A stretch of 39,032 nt of DNA from an uncultured Fibrobacter sp. (GCA_946414025.1 CAMKMX010000030.1:1-39032), one strand, 5' to 3'. Positions 21,559-29,769 are shown, numbered from the stretch's first letter. Notes: generated by a model from the sequence alone, not told the origin. Numbers and translations: made by a program.

Positions 21559-21586
21559 AATGTAGTTTATGTGTGGAAAGCGGCAA
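21559..21586 (-). promoter_or_regulatory. Promoter of the Rpn gene
   Basis: On the minus strand TTGCCG (21581-21586), 16 bases, TACATT (21559-21564). Confidence 0.5.
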
Positions 21587-21603
21587 GATGAGCTTTGTAA
21601 AAG

Positions 21604-21631
21604 TTGTGTAAAAATGTTTCTTTTCTACATT
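21604..21631 (+). promoter_or_regulatory. Leaderless-type promoter of the 21639 gene
   Basis: TTGTGT (21604-21609), 16 bases, TACATT (21626-21631), then 7 bases to the ATG. No Shine-Dalgarno is present. Confidence 0.55.
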
Positions 21632-21638
21632 TGTCCCC

Positions 21639-22760
21639 ATGGCAAAGAAGAAAAAAGTTTTTAAGTCGGCGGCCCTTTCCCAGGCGAACCGCAGCAGGGA
21701 ACAGCGCCTGCGTGAAAATCTTGTTCAGGTGGTGAACGGCCAGAGCCGTTTGTTGAACCGCCCCGAAGATTTGTACGAAATGTTGGCGGATGGTCTCGAC
21801 GACATCGAAACGTTCAAGGACCCTCGGGAACAGCTGGAACTTTTGGCCTGGACCTTGCGGGCGGACTTTATCGCCTTCAAGGCGGACACCGACGAGGAGA
21901 AGGAAGGCTGGGACGCCCTCTTCTACGATGCGGGAACCTTCTTTGTGGAACTGGCCTCCCAGTATACCGACAAGGATTACGTGGCGGACCTGGTCCACGA
22001 CCTTGCGCTAAGGCATGTGGGGGGCGAGGGCCGTTCCGTGGTGTTCCTGAGTGTGGAGGAGTTCTTGCCCAAGGAACGGGCTCAGGCCCTGCTTGCAGAA
22101 CTTCTGGATGCCGTGACGGAAGTGGACCAAGGCAACCGGGAAGACATTCTGGATGCCATCTGCGACATGGCGGATTCCATCAAGGATGCGACCATTTTTG
22201 CCAAGGCGGCCCTGCTGAAGGATCCCGACAAGAGCAATGCAACCCTTATCGATATCGCCAACGCCCAGTTTATGGCGGGGAACCTGGAACTGGCCAAGCA
22301 GTGGCTTGGCGACGTGCAGAATCCCGGCGCCGAAGACGAGGAGGCCTATCTGGATTTGCAGGCGGCCATCGCCGACAGGGAAAGCCGCAAGTCCGACTGC
22401 ATCAAGATGGCCCACGCCCTGTACGAGAAGTTCCCGAAGGTGGTGAACCTGGGGAGGCTCTGCGCGTTCGTGTCGGCACAGGAGGCCACAAGTCTTTTGC
22501 AGGAATACGCCCGCTTCCGCAGCGGGAACGGCCTGGAAATGGACTTTATGCAGCTCTTGGTGAGCCTGAAGGCCTACGCCGTGCTGGAAGAATACCTGGA
22601 CATGTTCGAGAAGGAACTCACCGTGCAGGACGCCCAGGACCTGAACGAGATTTCCGACGCCCTGGAAAAAGACGGCCAGAAGGCCCTGGCGCAAAGAATC
22701 CGCGACTGGACGGTAGAAGAACCCGAAGAGGCCGAAGGGTTTGATAACTCCGAACGGTAG
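21639..22760 (+). CDS. Hypothetical helical-repeat protein
   Basis: A 373-residue acidic, cytoplasmic, almost wholly helical protein. It begins with a basic tail (MAKKKKVFKSAALSQANRSR) and continues with Leu/Ala/Glu-rich helices (YEMLADGLDDIETFKDPREQ, AQALLAELLDAVTEVDQGNR, ADRESRKSDCIKMAHALYEK) that suggest a TPR- or HEAT-like solenoid. It may be distantly like the DUF6880-type proteins, but I am not sure. Codon use is like the core genes around it. It starts without a Shine-Dalgarno, 7 bases after a -10 hexamer, and ends 8 bases from the convergent GH9 gene. No function is proposed. Confidence 0.7.
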   Translation: MAKKKKVFKSAALSQANRSREQRLRENLVQVVNGQSRLLNRPEDLYEMLADGLDDIETFKDPREQLELLAWTLRADFIAFKADTDEEKEGWDALFYDAGTFFVELASQYTDKDYVADLVHDLALRHVGGEGRSVVFLSVEEFLPKERAQALLAELLDAVTEVDQGNREDILDAICDMADSIKDATIFAKAALLKDPDKSNATLIDIANAQFMAGNLELAKQWLGDVQNPGAEDEEAYLDLQAAIADRESRKSDCIKMAHALYEKFPKVVNLGRLCAFVSAQEATSLLQEYARFRSGNGLEMDFMQLLVSLKAYAVLEEYLDMFEKELTVQDAQDLNEISDALEKDGQKALAQRIRDWTVEEPEEAEGFDNSER

Positions 22761-22768
22761 AAACCGCT

Positions 22769-25000
22769 TTACCTGATGGCGATGGGAATGCTCTTTGCGG
22801 CATTCCCGTTTGCTATGCGGGCGATGTAGTAGCCCTGGGGCAGCGCATCAAGGGAAATTCGCTTGTTTCCAAGGAGGCGTTCCTGGATAGATTCCACTTT
22901 GTTGCCCTGCATATCAAAAACTTGGATATGGACTACGGATTCTTGCGATACATTGACCAGGATGGCGTTGCGCACGAAATGAACGCTAGTGACGACAGGC
23001 CCGCTGATCATTAGGGATTCTGACTTGTCTTTGTTTGAAGAGCTGCTATCTGTTGCGCTGCTGCTTTCGGCGGTATTTGTCGCGGAACTGGACGAGGACT
23101 CGGTATCGATTTTTTCGCCGATATCCACGCCTTTTTCTTGAACGAAATTGGAAATCAAGCGGATGTAGTAGGTCTGGTAACCGAGGCTCGGTTCTGTGAG
23201 TTCCCAGGAGTCGATGGGCCATCCGCTATTGATGTTGCTGTACATCTTTTCGTGGGGTTCTCCTACAGGGATAGAAACCGCATAGCAGAGGGCGTTGTTG
23301 CTTGCGCTTCCGCAGCCCTTGGCAGAATGGTCGGCATCGTATTGCTTGCAACAATCCGCCCAGGTGTAACGGGAATTGGCGCCTCCTACCAGGTACCCGG
23401 GCGCAGGATTTTCGTCATTAAACCAGCCATGGTAAAAGGCGGTGACGCTTTTTTCTGCCCCATAGATGCCCATGTTGGAAAGGTACACCATGCCGAAGGG
23501 GTTTACGCCGTGCAGGTAGTGCAGGTAGTCTTCGGCGGCATCGTGGTTTTCCATTTTTTCGTAGAGAAGTCCGCTCGATGCCTTGGCAGAGTTGGAACCC
23601 CAGTTGTAGTCCCGAATGTAGGCCCGGTAACCGTCCTTGCCTAATCCATCGACGATGTAGTTACTCCTCTTGAATACCGCCACGAAACGCTCTTGTACAA
23701 GACTTTTTGTTTCTGCGTTGGCGTCTTTATACCCCAGGTAAAGCAGGTAGAGTAGGTCGTGGGCGATGCGGTATTGGTCCAGGGCCCAGCTGCCGTACTG
23801 GCGCATTAGGGGTAGACTGTCGGTTGCGCCTTCGAAACGCTTTAGGTACTTGGGGTCTTCGGTCATTTCGTACATGGCAAAGTCTGCGGCTACTTTTACT
23901 ACGAAGCGAGCTCCTGTTACATAGTTGGTGTCGATTTCTTGTTGGCCTGCGGCCAGGTCCTTGGTTCCGTATTCGGCTCTGTTGTTGTAGAACATGGAAT
24001 CCGGGTGGGCTTCGGCCCATTTGAATGCGCGTTGGGCAGCATCTTTCAGTGTGGCTGCATAGGTGGTATTCCCACGCTTGTCGGCGACGATTGAACCCAG
24101 GGCGAAAGCCTTGGCGGCGGAGTAGGCCGACATGGCGTTGGGAGCTCCGTAGTAACTGTTGCCCATGGCAGCCGAAGGCGGCGAGGCGTGGTCTTCGTCA
24201 ACTACTGAAAGTACGGAGCCGTCTGTATTCTGCATGCGGAGCAGGTGGTCCATGCCCCACTTGACCTCGTCCAGGATATCGGGAATGCCGTTTCCGGATT
24301 CGGGAATGTTGTAGTCGTCGGTAAAGGCCCTTGGTTTTTCGAGATAGGCCCGCAAGAGCATCTCGATGTAGTTGCCGTTCCAGATGGTGTACTTGTTGAA
24401 GTCTCCGGCATCGAACCAGCCTCCGCTAACATCTCGTTCGGTAGCGGCATTGGTGCTGTCCGTAAACAGGCGGGCGTGCTTGTCCTGCTCGTGGTTGATA
24501 GCGTCGGCCCATTCCGAACCTGCGTACTTAGCCTCTTTTGCCATGCCGACCCGTTGGTAAAACATCATACGCATGGCGGCCTTCAAGAGGTCGTTGTAAA
24601 CGTCGTCCTTGATACGGAAATAGAAGGATTGCTTAAGGTTGTCGGACTTGTCCCGCACGTAGTAGGTGCCTGGCGTAGTGACGCTGGAAAAATCGAACCA
24701 CCAAATTTTGTCTCCCGAAGCGGTGTCAATAGCCCCTTCTTGAAAGGCGACGGGAGCGCCTGAAAATACCACCGTCGATGTTGCGGAATCTATCACTTCC
24801 ATGGTGGTTCCGGGGGTGTAGGAATGGGATGCGTCAAAGCCCCTTTCGGGAGACCTGAGTACGGCAACCTTCTTTGCCGAAGGGCGGTAGCCGAACTGGT
24901 CCACCGTGATGAAAACGTCTTGGGCGAAGGAAAAAGAAACCCCTGCTAGGATAAAGTAACGCCAAAAGCGACTTAAATAGCTGTCTTTTGAAAACCCCAT
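22769..25000 (-). CDS. Secreted GH9 endoglucanase with sorting domain
   Basis: A 743-residue exported cellulase. Signal peptide: FWRYFILAGVSFSFA, cleaved before QDV. An N-terminal Ig-like domain (about 28-120; VDQFGYRPSAKKVAVLRSPE, GTYYVRD) precedes the GH9 catalytic domain. The catalytic-base region is GGWFDAGDFNKY, with Asp197 and Asp200. Downstream are LHGVNPFGMVYLSNMG and PGYLVGGAN, and Glu603 in ELTEPSLGYQTYY is the likely general acid. A Ser-rich linker (about 625-655) leads to a C-terminal domain (IQVFDMQGNKVESI, ALPQGYYIARI) like type IX secretion sorting domains. The start at 25000 has GGAGG upstream. It cleaves beta-1,4-glucan outside the cell or at its surface. Confidence 0.93.
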   Translation of the reverse strand: MGFSKDSYLSRFWRYFILAGVSFSFAQDVFITVDQFGYRPSAKKVAVLRSPERGFDASHSYTPGTTMEVIDSATSTVVFSGAPVAFQEGAIDTASGDKIWWFDFSSVTTPGTYYVRDKSDNLKQSFYFRIKDDVYNDLLKAAMRMMFYQRVGMAKEAKYAGSEWADAINHEQDKHARLFTDSTNAATERDVSGGWFDAGDFNKYTIWNGNYIEMLLRAYLEKPRAFTDDYNIPESGNGIPDILDEVKWGMDHLLRMQNTDGSVLSVVDEDHASPPSAAMGNSYYGAPNAMSAYSAAKAFALGSIVADKRGNTTYAATLKDAAQRAFKWAEAHPDSMFYNNRAEYGTKDLAAGQQEIDTNYVTGARFVVKVAADFAMYEMTEDPKYLKRFEGATDSLPLMRQYGSWALDQYRIAHDLLYLLYLGYKDANAETKSLVQERFVAVFKRSNYIVDGLGKDGYRAYIRDYNWGSNSAKASSGLLYEKMENHDAAEDYLHYLHGVNPFGMVYLSNMGIYGAEKSVTAFYHGWFNDENPAPGYLVGGANSRYTWADCCKQYDADHSAKGCGSASNNALCYAVSIPVGEPHEKMYSNINSGWPIDSWELTEPSLGYQTYYIRLISNFVQEKGVDIGEKIDTESSSSSATNTAESSSATDSSSSNKDKSESLMISGPVVTSVHFVRNAILVNVSQESVVHIQVFDMQGNKVESIQERLLGNKRISLDALPQGYYIARIANGNAAKSIPIAIR

Positions 25001-25017
25001 ATACACCTCCATAAAGG

Positions 25018-25023
25018 AATATA
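25018..25023 (-). promoter_or_regulatory. -10-like element of the GH9 gene
   Basis: TATATT on the minus strand, 17 bases before the first base of the ATG-25000 codon. No good -35 is visible, so an activator or alternative sigma factor could be needed. Confidence 0.3.
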
Positions 25024-25124
25024 AACAAAAAATCCCGATTCGCCCGTTATGTATGAAAAATGAATTGTTTTTCTTTTGAGGAATGTTATTTTTAAGATGT
25101 TGTTTCATACTAGAGAGGGTTCCC

Positions 25125-25712
25125 ATGAAATCTGATGTTTGTGAGCTTTCCGTCAATGCCACTGACCTTAAAACCGTACTGAAAGAAACGGCCAAGTCCG
25201 CCGCCTATAGGGAACTGGACAAGAAGGAAACCTACCGTCTTCGTCTGTTGGCCGAAGAGCTGGTGGAAATGCTTCCGGCACTGCTTCGTTTTTCGGAGGG
25301 CAAGTTCTGGGTAGAAAGCGAAGGTAAGAGTTTTGAACTTCATGTGACCTTGCGCCCGAACCAACTCCTGACCGCGGAACGCCGTGAAAAGTTGTTGGAT
25401 GTTTCGACCTCCAAGACCAATGCCGCTGCTGTAGGTATTATGGCCAAAATTCGTCTGGCTGCTGAGTTTATGTTGGTTGATTACGAAAGAAGCGCCAGCA
25501 TGTCGGAAACTTTCTATATCCCGGGAACACCATCGGTGGTCAGTCTGGCCGACCCTCTGTGGACACTCAATGCTTACCGTGAAGGGGCAAAGAAAGCCAA
25601 GGGCGAAACCTGGGACGAACTGGAAAAGTCCATCGTGGCAAACCTGGCCGACGACGTGGTGGTAGCCCTGCAGGGCGGTCAAGTTGATATTGTGGTAAAA
25701 AAAGCTTTTTAA
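25125..25712 (+). CDS. Hypothetical protein, partner of PAS/HD-GYP gene
   Basis: A 195-residue cytoplasmic protein. The stretch KKETYRLRLLAEELVEMLPALL followed by a strand-turn-strand (KFWVESEGKSFELHVTLR) recalls the start of histidine-kinase-like ATPase domains of anti-sigma factors, but I cannot find the N- and G-boxes, so this remains a suggestion. The C-terminal half holds the segment IPGTPSVVSLADPLWTLNAY and ends DDVVVALQGGQVDIVVKKAF. The ATG at 25125 has GAGAGGGT upstream; the next gene begins 27 bases after its stop, so the two probably form one signalling operon. Confidence 0.6.
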   Translation: MKSDVCELSVNATDLKTVLKETAKSAAYRELDKKETYRLRLLAEELVEMLPALLRFSEGKFWVESEGKSFELHVTLRPNQLLTAERREKLLDVSTSKTNAAAVGIMAKIRLAAEFMLVDYERSASMSETFYIPGTPSVVSLADPLWTLNAYREGAKKAKGETWDELEKSIVANLADDVVVALQGGQVDIVVKKAF

Positions 25713-25739
25713 ACAAGACGAACGAAGTAGGTTTAGCAA

Positions 25740-27041
25740 ATGGAAGTGTTCCGTTCACAGATCAGCGACATCATCGTCAAGGACATGATGGAAGGCGTCA
25801 TTGCCGTCAACTGCGAAGGTGTTATCAGCTATGTGAACAACGCGGCCGAAAAGATTCTCGGAAAAAAGCGGGACCAGTTGGAAGGCAAGCCCGTGGTGAC
25901 CGCTTTCTTTGATTCCGAAATCAATGACGAATTCAACCAGACCATCATGGATGCCATCTATGACAGTGAGGGCGCAGTCCATGAAAAGCTTGTACCCTAT
26001 TTTTCCAACGGTAAAGTGGTTCAGTTGCACATGATTGCCTCTGTCTTGCGAGATGGCGACAAGAAAGTGGGAATTATCGTGGTGGTGGGCGATGTGACGG
26101 AACTGGTGGAGCTGAAACTCCGTGCCGCCGAGCAGACCAAGAAACTCCTGGACTCTGTCGTGCGTACTCTTTCGCAGGCAATCGATGAGCGCTCCTCTTA
26201 CACGGCAAACCATACCCGCAACATGGTCCAGATTGCCGAAGAATTTTTGGATTGGTTGGACAAAACAGATAATCCTTGGAAGTTTGGGGATTCCCGTCGT
26301 CGCAGTTTTCTTATGAGTGTCTGGCTTCACGATGTGGGTAAGCTGGCCGTTCCTCTGGAAATTATGGACAAGGAAAGCAAGTTGGGTGCTCAGATGAAAG
26401 TAATCGAGGACCGGTTTGTCAAGATTTCCCTGCTAGACGAAATAGCCGTATATCATGGAGAAATTACCGCCGAAGAAAAGGAAGTCCGCAAGAAGGAACG
26501 GGATATTGCCTTGGACGAAATTCGTCGCATCAACCGTGCGGAATTTGTTCCTGACGAGAAATTGGAACTCCTGAAAAAAATTATTGGAGATAAGTACCGC
26601 GATGAAAGCGGCGAAGAAAAACCGATTTTGACAGACGAAGAAATCGAGAACTTGTCGATTCGCAAGGGAACGCTGAACGACAGGGAACGAGCCATTATTC
26701 AGAGTCATGCTGTTGTTACGGGTCGAATTCTCGACCAGATTCAGTTCCCTGATGAATACTGTCATGTGCCGATATGGGCGTCTGAACATCACGAACTTTT
26801 GAGTGGTCGCGGCTACCCGTATCATTTGAGTGGCGACCAGATTCCAAAGGAGGTTCGTCTGCTGACCATTTTGGATATCTTTGAAGCCCTGACGGCAAAG
26901 GATCGCCCCTACAAGAGGCCCATGCCTGTAGAAAAGGCTTTTTCCATTTTGGAAAGTATGGTGAAGGCTGGCGACCTAGACGGTGAAATTCTCGGCTTTT
27001 TCAAGGAAAGTAAGGCCTGGGAAAAGGTGACTCTGGATTAG
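25740..27041 (+). CDS. PAS domain HD-GYP phosphodiesterase
   Basis: A 433-residue cytoplasmic sensor enzyme. An N-terminal PAS domain (about 8-125; VKDMMEGVIAVNCEGVISYV, NNAAEKILGKKRDQLEGKPV) joins through a helix (ELKLRAAEQTKKLLDSVVRT) to an HD-GYP domain. Metal-site motifs: His158 (ANHTRNM), His197-Asp198 (WLHDVGK), His323, and EHHELLSGRGYP at 349-360, which holds the His-His-Glu and the Gly-Tyr-Pro signature. An insertion of about 100 mostly charged residues (215-310) separates the HD part from the GYP part and is longer than usual. It should hydrolyse cyclic di-GMP in response to a PAS signal. Confidence 0.93.
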   Translation: MEVFRSQISDIIVKDMMEGVIAVNCEGVISYVNNAAEKILGKKRDQLEGKPVVTAFFDSEINDEFNQTIMDAIYDSEGAVHEKLVPYFSNGKVVQLHMIASVLRDGDKKVGIIVVVGDVTELVELKLRAAEQTKKLLDSVVRTLSQAIDERSSYTANHTRNMVQIAEEFLDWLDKTDNPWKFGDSRRRSFLMSVWLHDVGKLAVPLEIMDKESKLGAQMKVIEDRFVKISLLDEIAVYHGEITAEEKEVRKKERDIALDEIRRINRAEFVPDEKLELLKKIIGDKYRDESGEEKPILTDEEIENLSIRKGTLNDRERAIIQSHAVVTGRILDQIQFPDEYCHVPIWASEHHELLSGRGYPYHLSGDQIPKEVRLLTILDIFEALTAKDRPYKRPMPVEKAFSILESMVKAGDLDGEILGFFKESKAWEKVTLD

Positions 27042-27058
27042 TTTTTTACAGCAGCCTG

Positions 27059-27085
27059 TAATTATTTCATAATTATAAGATTTTT
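27059..27085 (+). terminator. Possible terminator after the HD-GYP gene
   Basis: TAATTAT-ttc-ATAATTA (27059-27075) followed by TAAGATTTTT. It is AT-rich and therefore weak. It lies between two convergent genes. Confidence 0.4.
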
Positions 27086-27097
27086 GCTGTGGCTGTA

Positions 27098-27649
27098 TTA
27101 AATTACTTTGTCGGTAATCCAACGCCACTGTCCGGGCTGTAAATCTCCAAGGGCGATGTTCCCGATTTTTATACGGACAAGCCGAAGGGTCGGGAATCCG
27201 ACGGCAGCGGTCATGTGCCGTACCTGACGGTTCTTGCCCTCGATAAGGGTCAGCTGCACCCAACTGGTGGGAATGTTTGCTCGGAATCGCACCGGCGGGT
27301 TGCGAGGCCAGAGCCAGCCTGGTTCAGAGGCAATTTCGGCCTTGCAGGGTTTGGTACGGTATCCCTTGATGGTGACGCCCTTTTGCAGTTGCCTGATGGC
27401 CTCTTCGGTAATTTGCCCTTCGACCTGGGCCAGGTAGGTCCGGGGGTGTTCAAATTCCGGATCCAGGAGCTTCTTGATAAGCTTACCGTTGTCCGTCAGG
27501 AGCAGGGCACCTTCGCTGTCGTGGTCCAGCCTGCCTGCCGCATAAACACCGGCAGGGAATCCGAAGGTGTCCAGGGCGGGGTGGCCCGCTTCGGGAGAGA
27601 ACTGACTCAGTACTCCGTAGGGCTTGTTGAAAAGGATGACAGTGGACAT
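27098..27649 (-). CDS. rluE: 23S rRNA pseudouridine synthase RluE-like
   Basis: A 183-residue pseudouridine synthase of the RsuA/RluE group. The start ILFNKPYGVLSQFSPE and the catalytic block AAGRLDHDSEGALLLTDNG (Asp in RLDHD) are diagnostic; EGKNRQVRHMTAAVGFPTLR is the second family motif. Lack of an S4 domain, the short length and the ending IGNIALGDLQPGQWR fit RluE, which modifies U2457 in 23S rRNA. No Shine-Dalgarno; the ATG is 8 bases after a TACATT -10 hexamer. Confidence 0.9.
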   Translation of the reverse strand: MSTVILFNKPYGVLSQFSPEAGHPALDTFGFPAGVYAAGRLDHDSEGALLLTDNGKLIKKLLDPEFEHPRTYLAQVEGQITEEAIRQLQKGVTIKGYRTKPCKAEIASEPGWLWPRNPPVRFRANIPTSWVQLTLIEGKNRQVRHMTAAVGFPTLRLVRIKIGNIALGDLQPGQWRWITDKVI

Positions 27650-27657
27650 TTGACAGA

Positions 27658-27687
27658 AATGTAGGTAAATTTATGGGACCTACACAA
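27658..27687 (-). promoter_or_regulatory. Leaderless-type promoter of rluE
   Basis: On the minus strand TTGTGT (27682-27687), 18 bases, TACATT (27658-27663), then 8 bases to the ATG at 27649. It borders the heptamer array that starts at 27689. Confidence 0.55.
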
Positions 27688-27688
27688 G

Positions 27689-27803
27689 CCTCGAACCCCG
27701 AACCCTGAGCCTCACAACTCATAACTGAAAACTCATTACTAATCTCACACTTCACATCTCCCTAGATCCTAACCCCTAAATCCTAGCCCCTAGATCCTAA
27801 CCC
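27689..27803. repeat. Phased heptamer array abutting a start codon
   Basis: Sixteen consecutive seven-base units without a slip: CCTCGAA, CCCCGAA, CCCTGAG, CCTCACA, ACTCATA, ACTGAAA, ACTCATT, ACTAATC, TCACACT, TCACATC, TCCCTAG, ATCCTAA, CCCCTAA, ATCCTAG, CCCCTAG, ATCCTAA, then CCC and the ATG of the HD gene at 27804. It fills nearly the whole space between two divergent genes. Confidence 0.85.
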
Positions 27804-28307
27804 ATGCTCGACTTTACCGGACTTTTAGATTACGCTTTTGCGGAACGCCTGTATGATTCAGCCTACCATGGGCTGGAACATTGGCATCAGGTGGAGTTCA
27901 ACGGGCTGTTGCTCGCTTCCAAGACGGGGGCGGACATTACGGTGGTTCGGCTTTTTGCCCTGTTTCATGACTGCAGGCGCATGGACGACGCCTACGACGG
28001 CGAACATGGCCCTCGTGCGGTGGAGTTTATAGACCGGTGCATCGCCGAAAAACGATTCGAGCTAGATGCTGAAAGGCTGGAAAAACTCCGCAAGGCTTGC
28101 AGCCTCCATACTACGGAGCGGCAAACCGGAGATATTACCGTAGATACCTGCTTTGACGCAGACCGTCTGGACTTGGGCCGTGTAGGGATTTACCCCATGG
28201 AAGAGAAAATGGCCACCGATGCCGGCAAAAAAATCGCCCGCAAGTTAGCTCAGGCAGGAGTACCTGTATTCCACCAGCGAGAATGGATTAGGGCCTTCAA
28301 GTTTTAG
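27804..28307 (+). CDS. HD-domain hydrolase
   Basis: A 167-residue protein of the HD superfamily. HGLEHWHQVEFNGLLLA (about 23-39) and LFALFHDCRRMDD (50-62) supply the first His and the His-Asp pair; SLHTTERQTGDITVDTCFDA follows, with DADRLDLGRVGI giving the last Asp. Such proteins are phosphohydrolases, often acting on nucleotides; the substrate cannot be told. It has no Shine-Dalgarno, and its upstream region is entirely heptamer repeat, so how it is transcribed is unclear. The 3' end overlaps the convergent nth gene by 11 bases. Confidence 0.82.
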   Translation: MLDFTGLLDYAFAERLYDSAYHGLEHWHQVEFNGLLLASKTGADITVVRLFALFHDCRRMDDAYDGEHGPRAVEFIDRCIAEKRFELDAERLEKLRKACSLHTTERQTGDITVDTCFDADRLDLGRVGIYPMEEKMATDAGKKIARKLAQAGVPVFHQREWIRAFKF

Positions 28308-28956
28308 CTTTTGCGACACTGTTTCCGAATTTAGCACGGACGGTCGCGCATATAGGGCAGTCTTCCACCTTGTGACCACGGGCCTTGCAATAGGTTCGTC
28401 CGTAGTAGATAATCTGCAGGTGTCGCTTTTCCCACTCGTTTTCGGGAAAGATCTTCTTCAGGTCTTTTTCGGTCTGTTCGACGCTACTGCCGTCGCTTAG
28501 ACCCCAGCGCTCTGCCAAACGGTGGATATGTGTATCCACCGGAAAAGCGGGAATCTTGTAGGCGTGGCTCATGACCACGCTTGCGGTCTTGTGGCCTACG
28601 CCGGGCAGGGCTTCCAGTTCTTCGAAGGTGCAGGGGACTTTCCCCTTGTATTTTTCGACCAGGGTCTTGGACAGGTTGAAAATGTTCACGCTCTTGGTGT
28701 TGAAAAATCCGCATGGCTTGATGATTTCGGCAATGCGTTTCACGCCCAGCTTGACCATGGCGGAGGGTGTACTGGCTTCCTTGAAAAGAACCTTGGTTAC
28801 CTGGTTTACCCGTACGTCGGTACACTGAGCGCTGAGCACAACGGCTACCAACAACGTGTAGGGGCTTTTGAAATCCAGCGGGATGGGCGGGTTCGGGAAA
28901 AGTTCGTCCAGCTTTTCCCCGATAAACTTGATCTTGTCCGACTTTGTTCTGGCCAC
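28297..28956 (-). CDS. nth: Endonuclease III
   Basis: DNA glycosylase/AP lyase that removes oxidised pyrimidines in base-excision repair; 219 residues. LSAQCTDVRVNQV (41-53), the helix-hairpin-helix LPGVGHKTASVV with catalytic Lys123 (117-128), and VDTHIHRLAER with catalytic Asp141 (140-150) are all intact. The C-terminal iron-sulfur motif is odd: Cys190, Cys200 and Cys203 are present, but the spacing of the first pair is nine residues rather than six, and the fourth Cys is missing. The GTG start overlaps the stop of cysE (TAGTG), so the two genes are coupled. Confidence 0.93.
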   Translation of the reverse strand: MARTKSDKIKFIGEKLDELFPNPPIPLDFKSPYTLLVAVVLSAQCTDVRVNQVTKVLFKEASTPSAMVKLGVKRIAEIIKPCGFFNTKSVNIFNLSKTLVEKYKGKVPCTFEELEALPGVGHKTASVVMSHAYKIPAFPVDTHIHRLAERWGLSDGSSVEQTEKDLKKIFPENEWEKRHLQIIYYGRTYCKARGHKVEDCPICATVRAKFGNSVAKAKT

Positions 28957-29744
28957 TACCTACAGTCCCGCGTAAAGTCCTGCTGCATGTTGAAGCTGGG
29001 CGTCTCGTCGTCGGGGTGGCCCACTTCTACGGCAGGGACCCCTGCGTAGGTGGTGTGAGGAGGCACGTCGGTCAGCACCACCGCACCGGCGCCAATTTTT
29101 GCGCAGTCGCCGATGTGGATGTTTCCCAAAAGCTGAGCGTGGGCTCCAAGCATCACGCCGTTTCCGATTTTCGGATGACGGTCTCCGACTTCGTTGCCGG
29201 TACCGCCTAGGGTCACTCCATGCAAAAAGCTCACGTTGTTCCCGACTACGGCGGTTTCGCCGATGACGATATTGGTGGCGTGATCAACAAGAATTCCGTG
29301 GCCAATCTTTGCCGCCGGGTGGAAATCCATGCCGAACTTGCGGCTGATGATGTTCTGGAGCATCTTGGCTGGGAACTGTCGGTCTTCTTCCCAGAGCACA
29401 TGAGCTACGCGGTAGGCTTGCAGGCCCTGAAAACCCTTGAAAAGCAGAAGCGGTTCCAGATATCCAGTGCAGGCGGGGTCGCGAAGTACGGTAGCCCGCA
29501 AATCGTGTACGGCATCGTCCAAAAGTTCCGGATGCTTGACGTACAGTTCGTTGAAAATCTTTTCCAGTTCGGCTCGGTCAATGACTTCTCCTGCCAGCTG
29601 ACAGGCAAGCGTTACCGAAAGCATTTCCGCAAAGTTCTTGCGGCTCAGGATTTGTTCTTCTAGCATCAGGCGGGAAAGGGGTTCCCGCTTTACAAGTTCC
29701 TGTGCGTCTTTCCGCAGTTCCTTTTCGATTTCGTCTATAGTCAT
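28956..29744 (-). CDS. cysE: Serine O-acetyltransferase
   Basis: First step of cysteine synthesis: acetyl-CoA and L-serine to O-acetylserine. A 262-residue CysE with the N-terminal helical domain (about 1-130) and the left-handed beta-helix hexapeptide domain: FHPAAKIGHGILVDHATNIV, GETAVVGNNVSFLHGVTLGG, GDRHPKIGNGVMLGAHAQLL and GNIHIGDCAKIGAGAVVL. The His of VDHATN and the Asp of DRHP are active-site residues of the family. The C-terminal tail after VPAVEVG is the region that usually binds O-acetylserine sulfhydrylase. The ATG at 29744 is preferred to a TTG three codons earlier, which would overlap the -10 hexamer. Confidence 0.95.
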   Translation of the reverse strand: MTIDEIEKELRKDAQELVKREPLSRLMLEEQILSRKNFAEMLSVTLACQLAGEVIDRAELEKIFNELYVKHPELLDDAVHDLRATVLRDPACTGYLEPLLLFKGFQGLQAYRVAHVLWEEDRQFPAKMLQNIISRKFGMDFHPAAKIGHGILVDHATNIVIGETAVVGNNVSFLHGVTLGGTGNEVGDRHPKIGNGVMLGAHAQLLGNIHIGDCAKIGAGAVVLTDVPPHTTYAGVPAVEVGHPDDETPSFNMQQDFTRDCR

Positions 29745-29752
29745 CGCGTTCA

Positions 29753-29758
29753 AATTTA
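29753..29758 (-). promoter_or_regulatory. -10-like hexamer of cysE
   Basis: TAAATT on the minus strand, 8 bases before the ATG at 29744. No Shine-Dalgarno and no clear -35 are seen. Confidence 0.35.
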
Positions 29759-29769
29759 GAAATTAGGCA

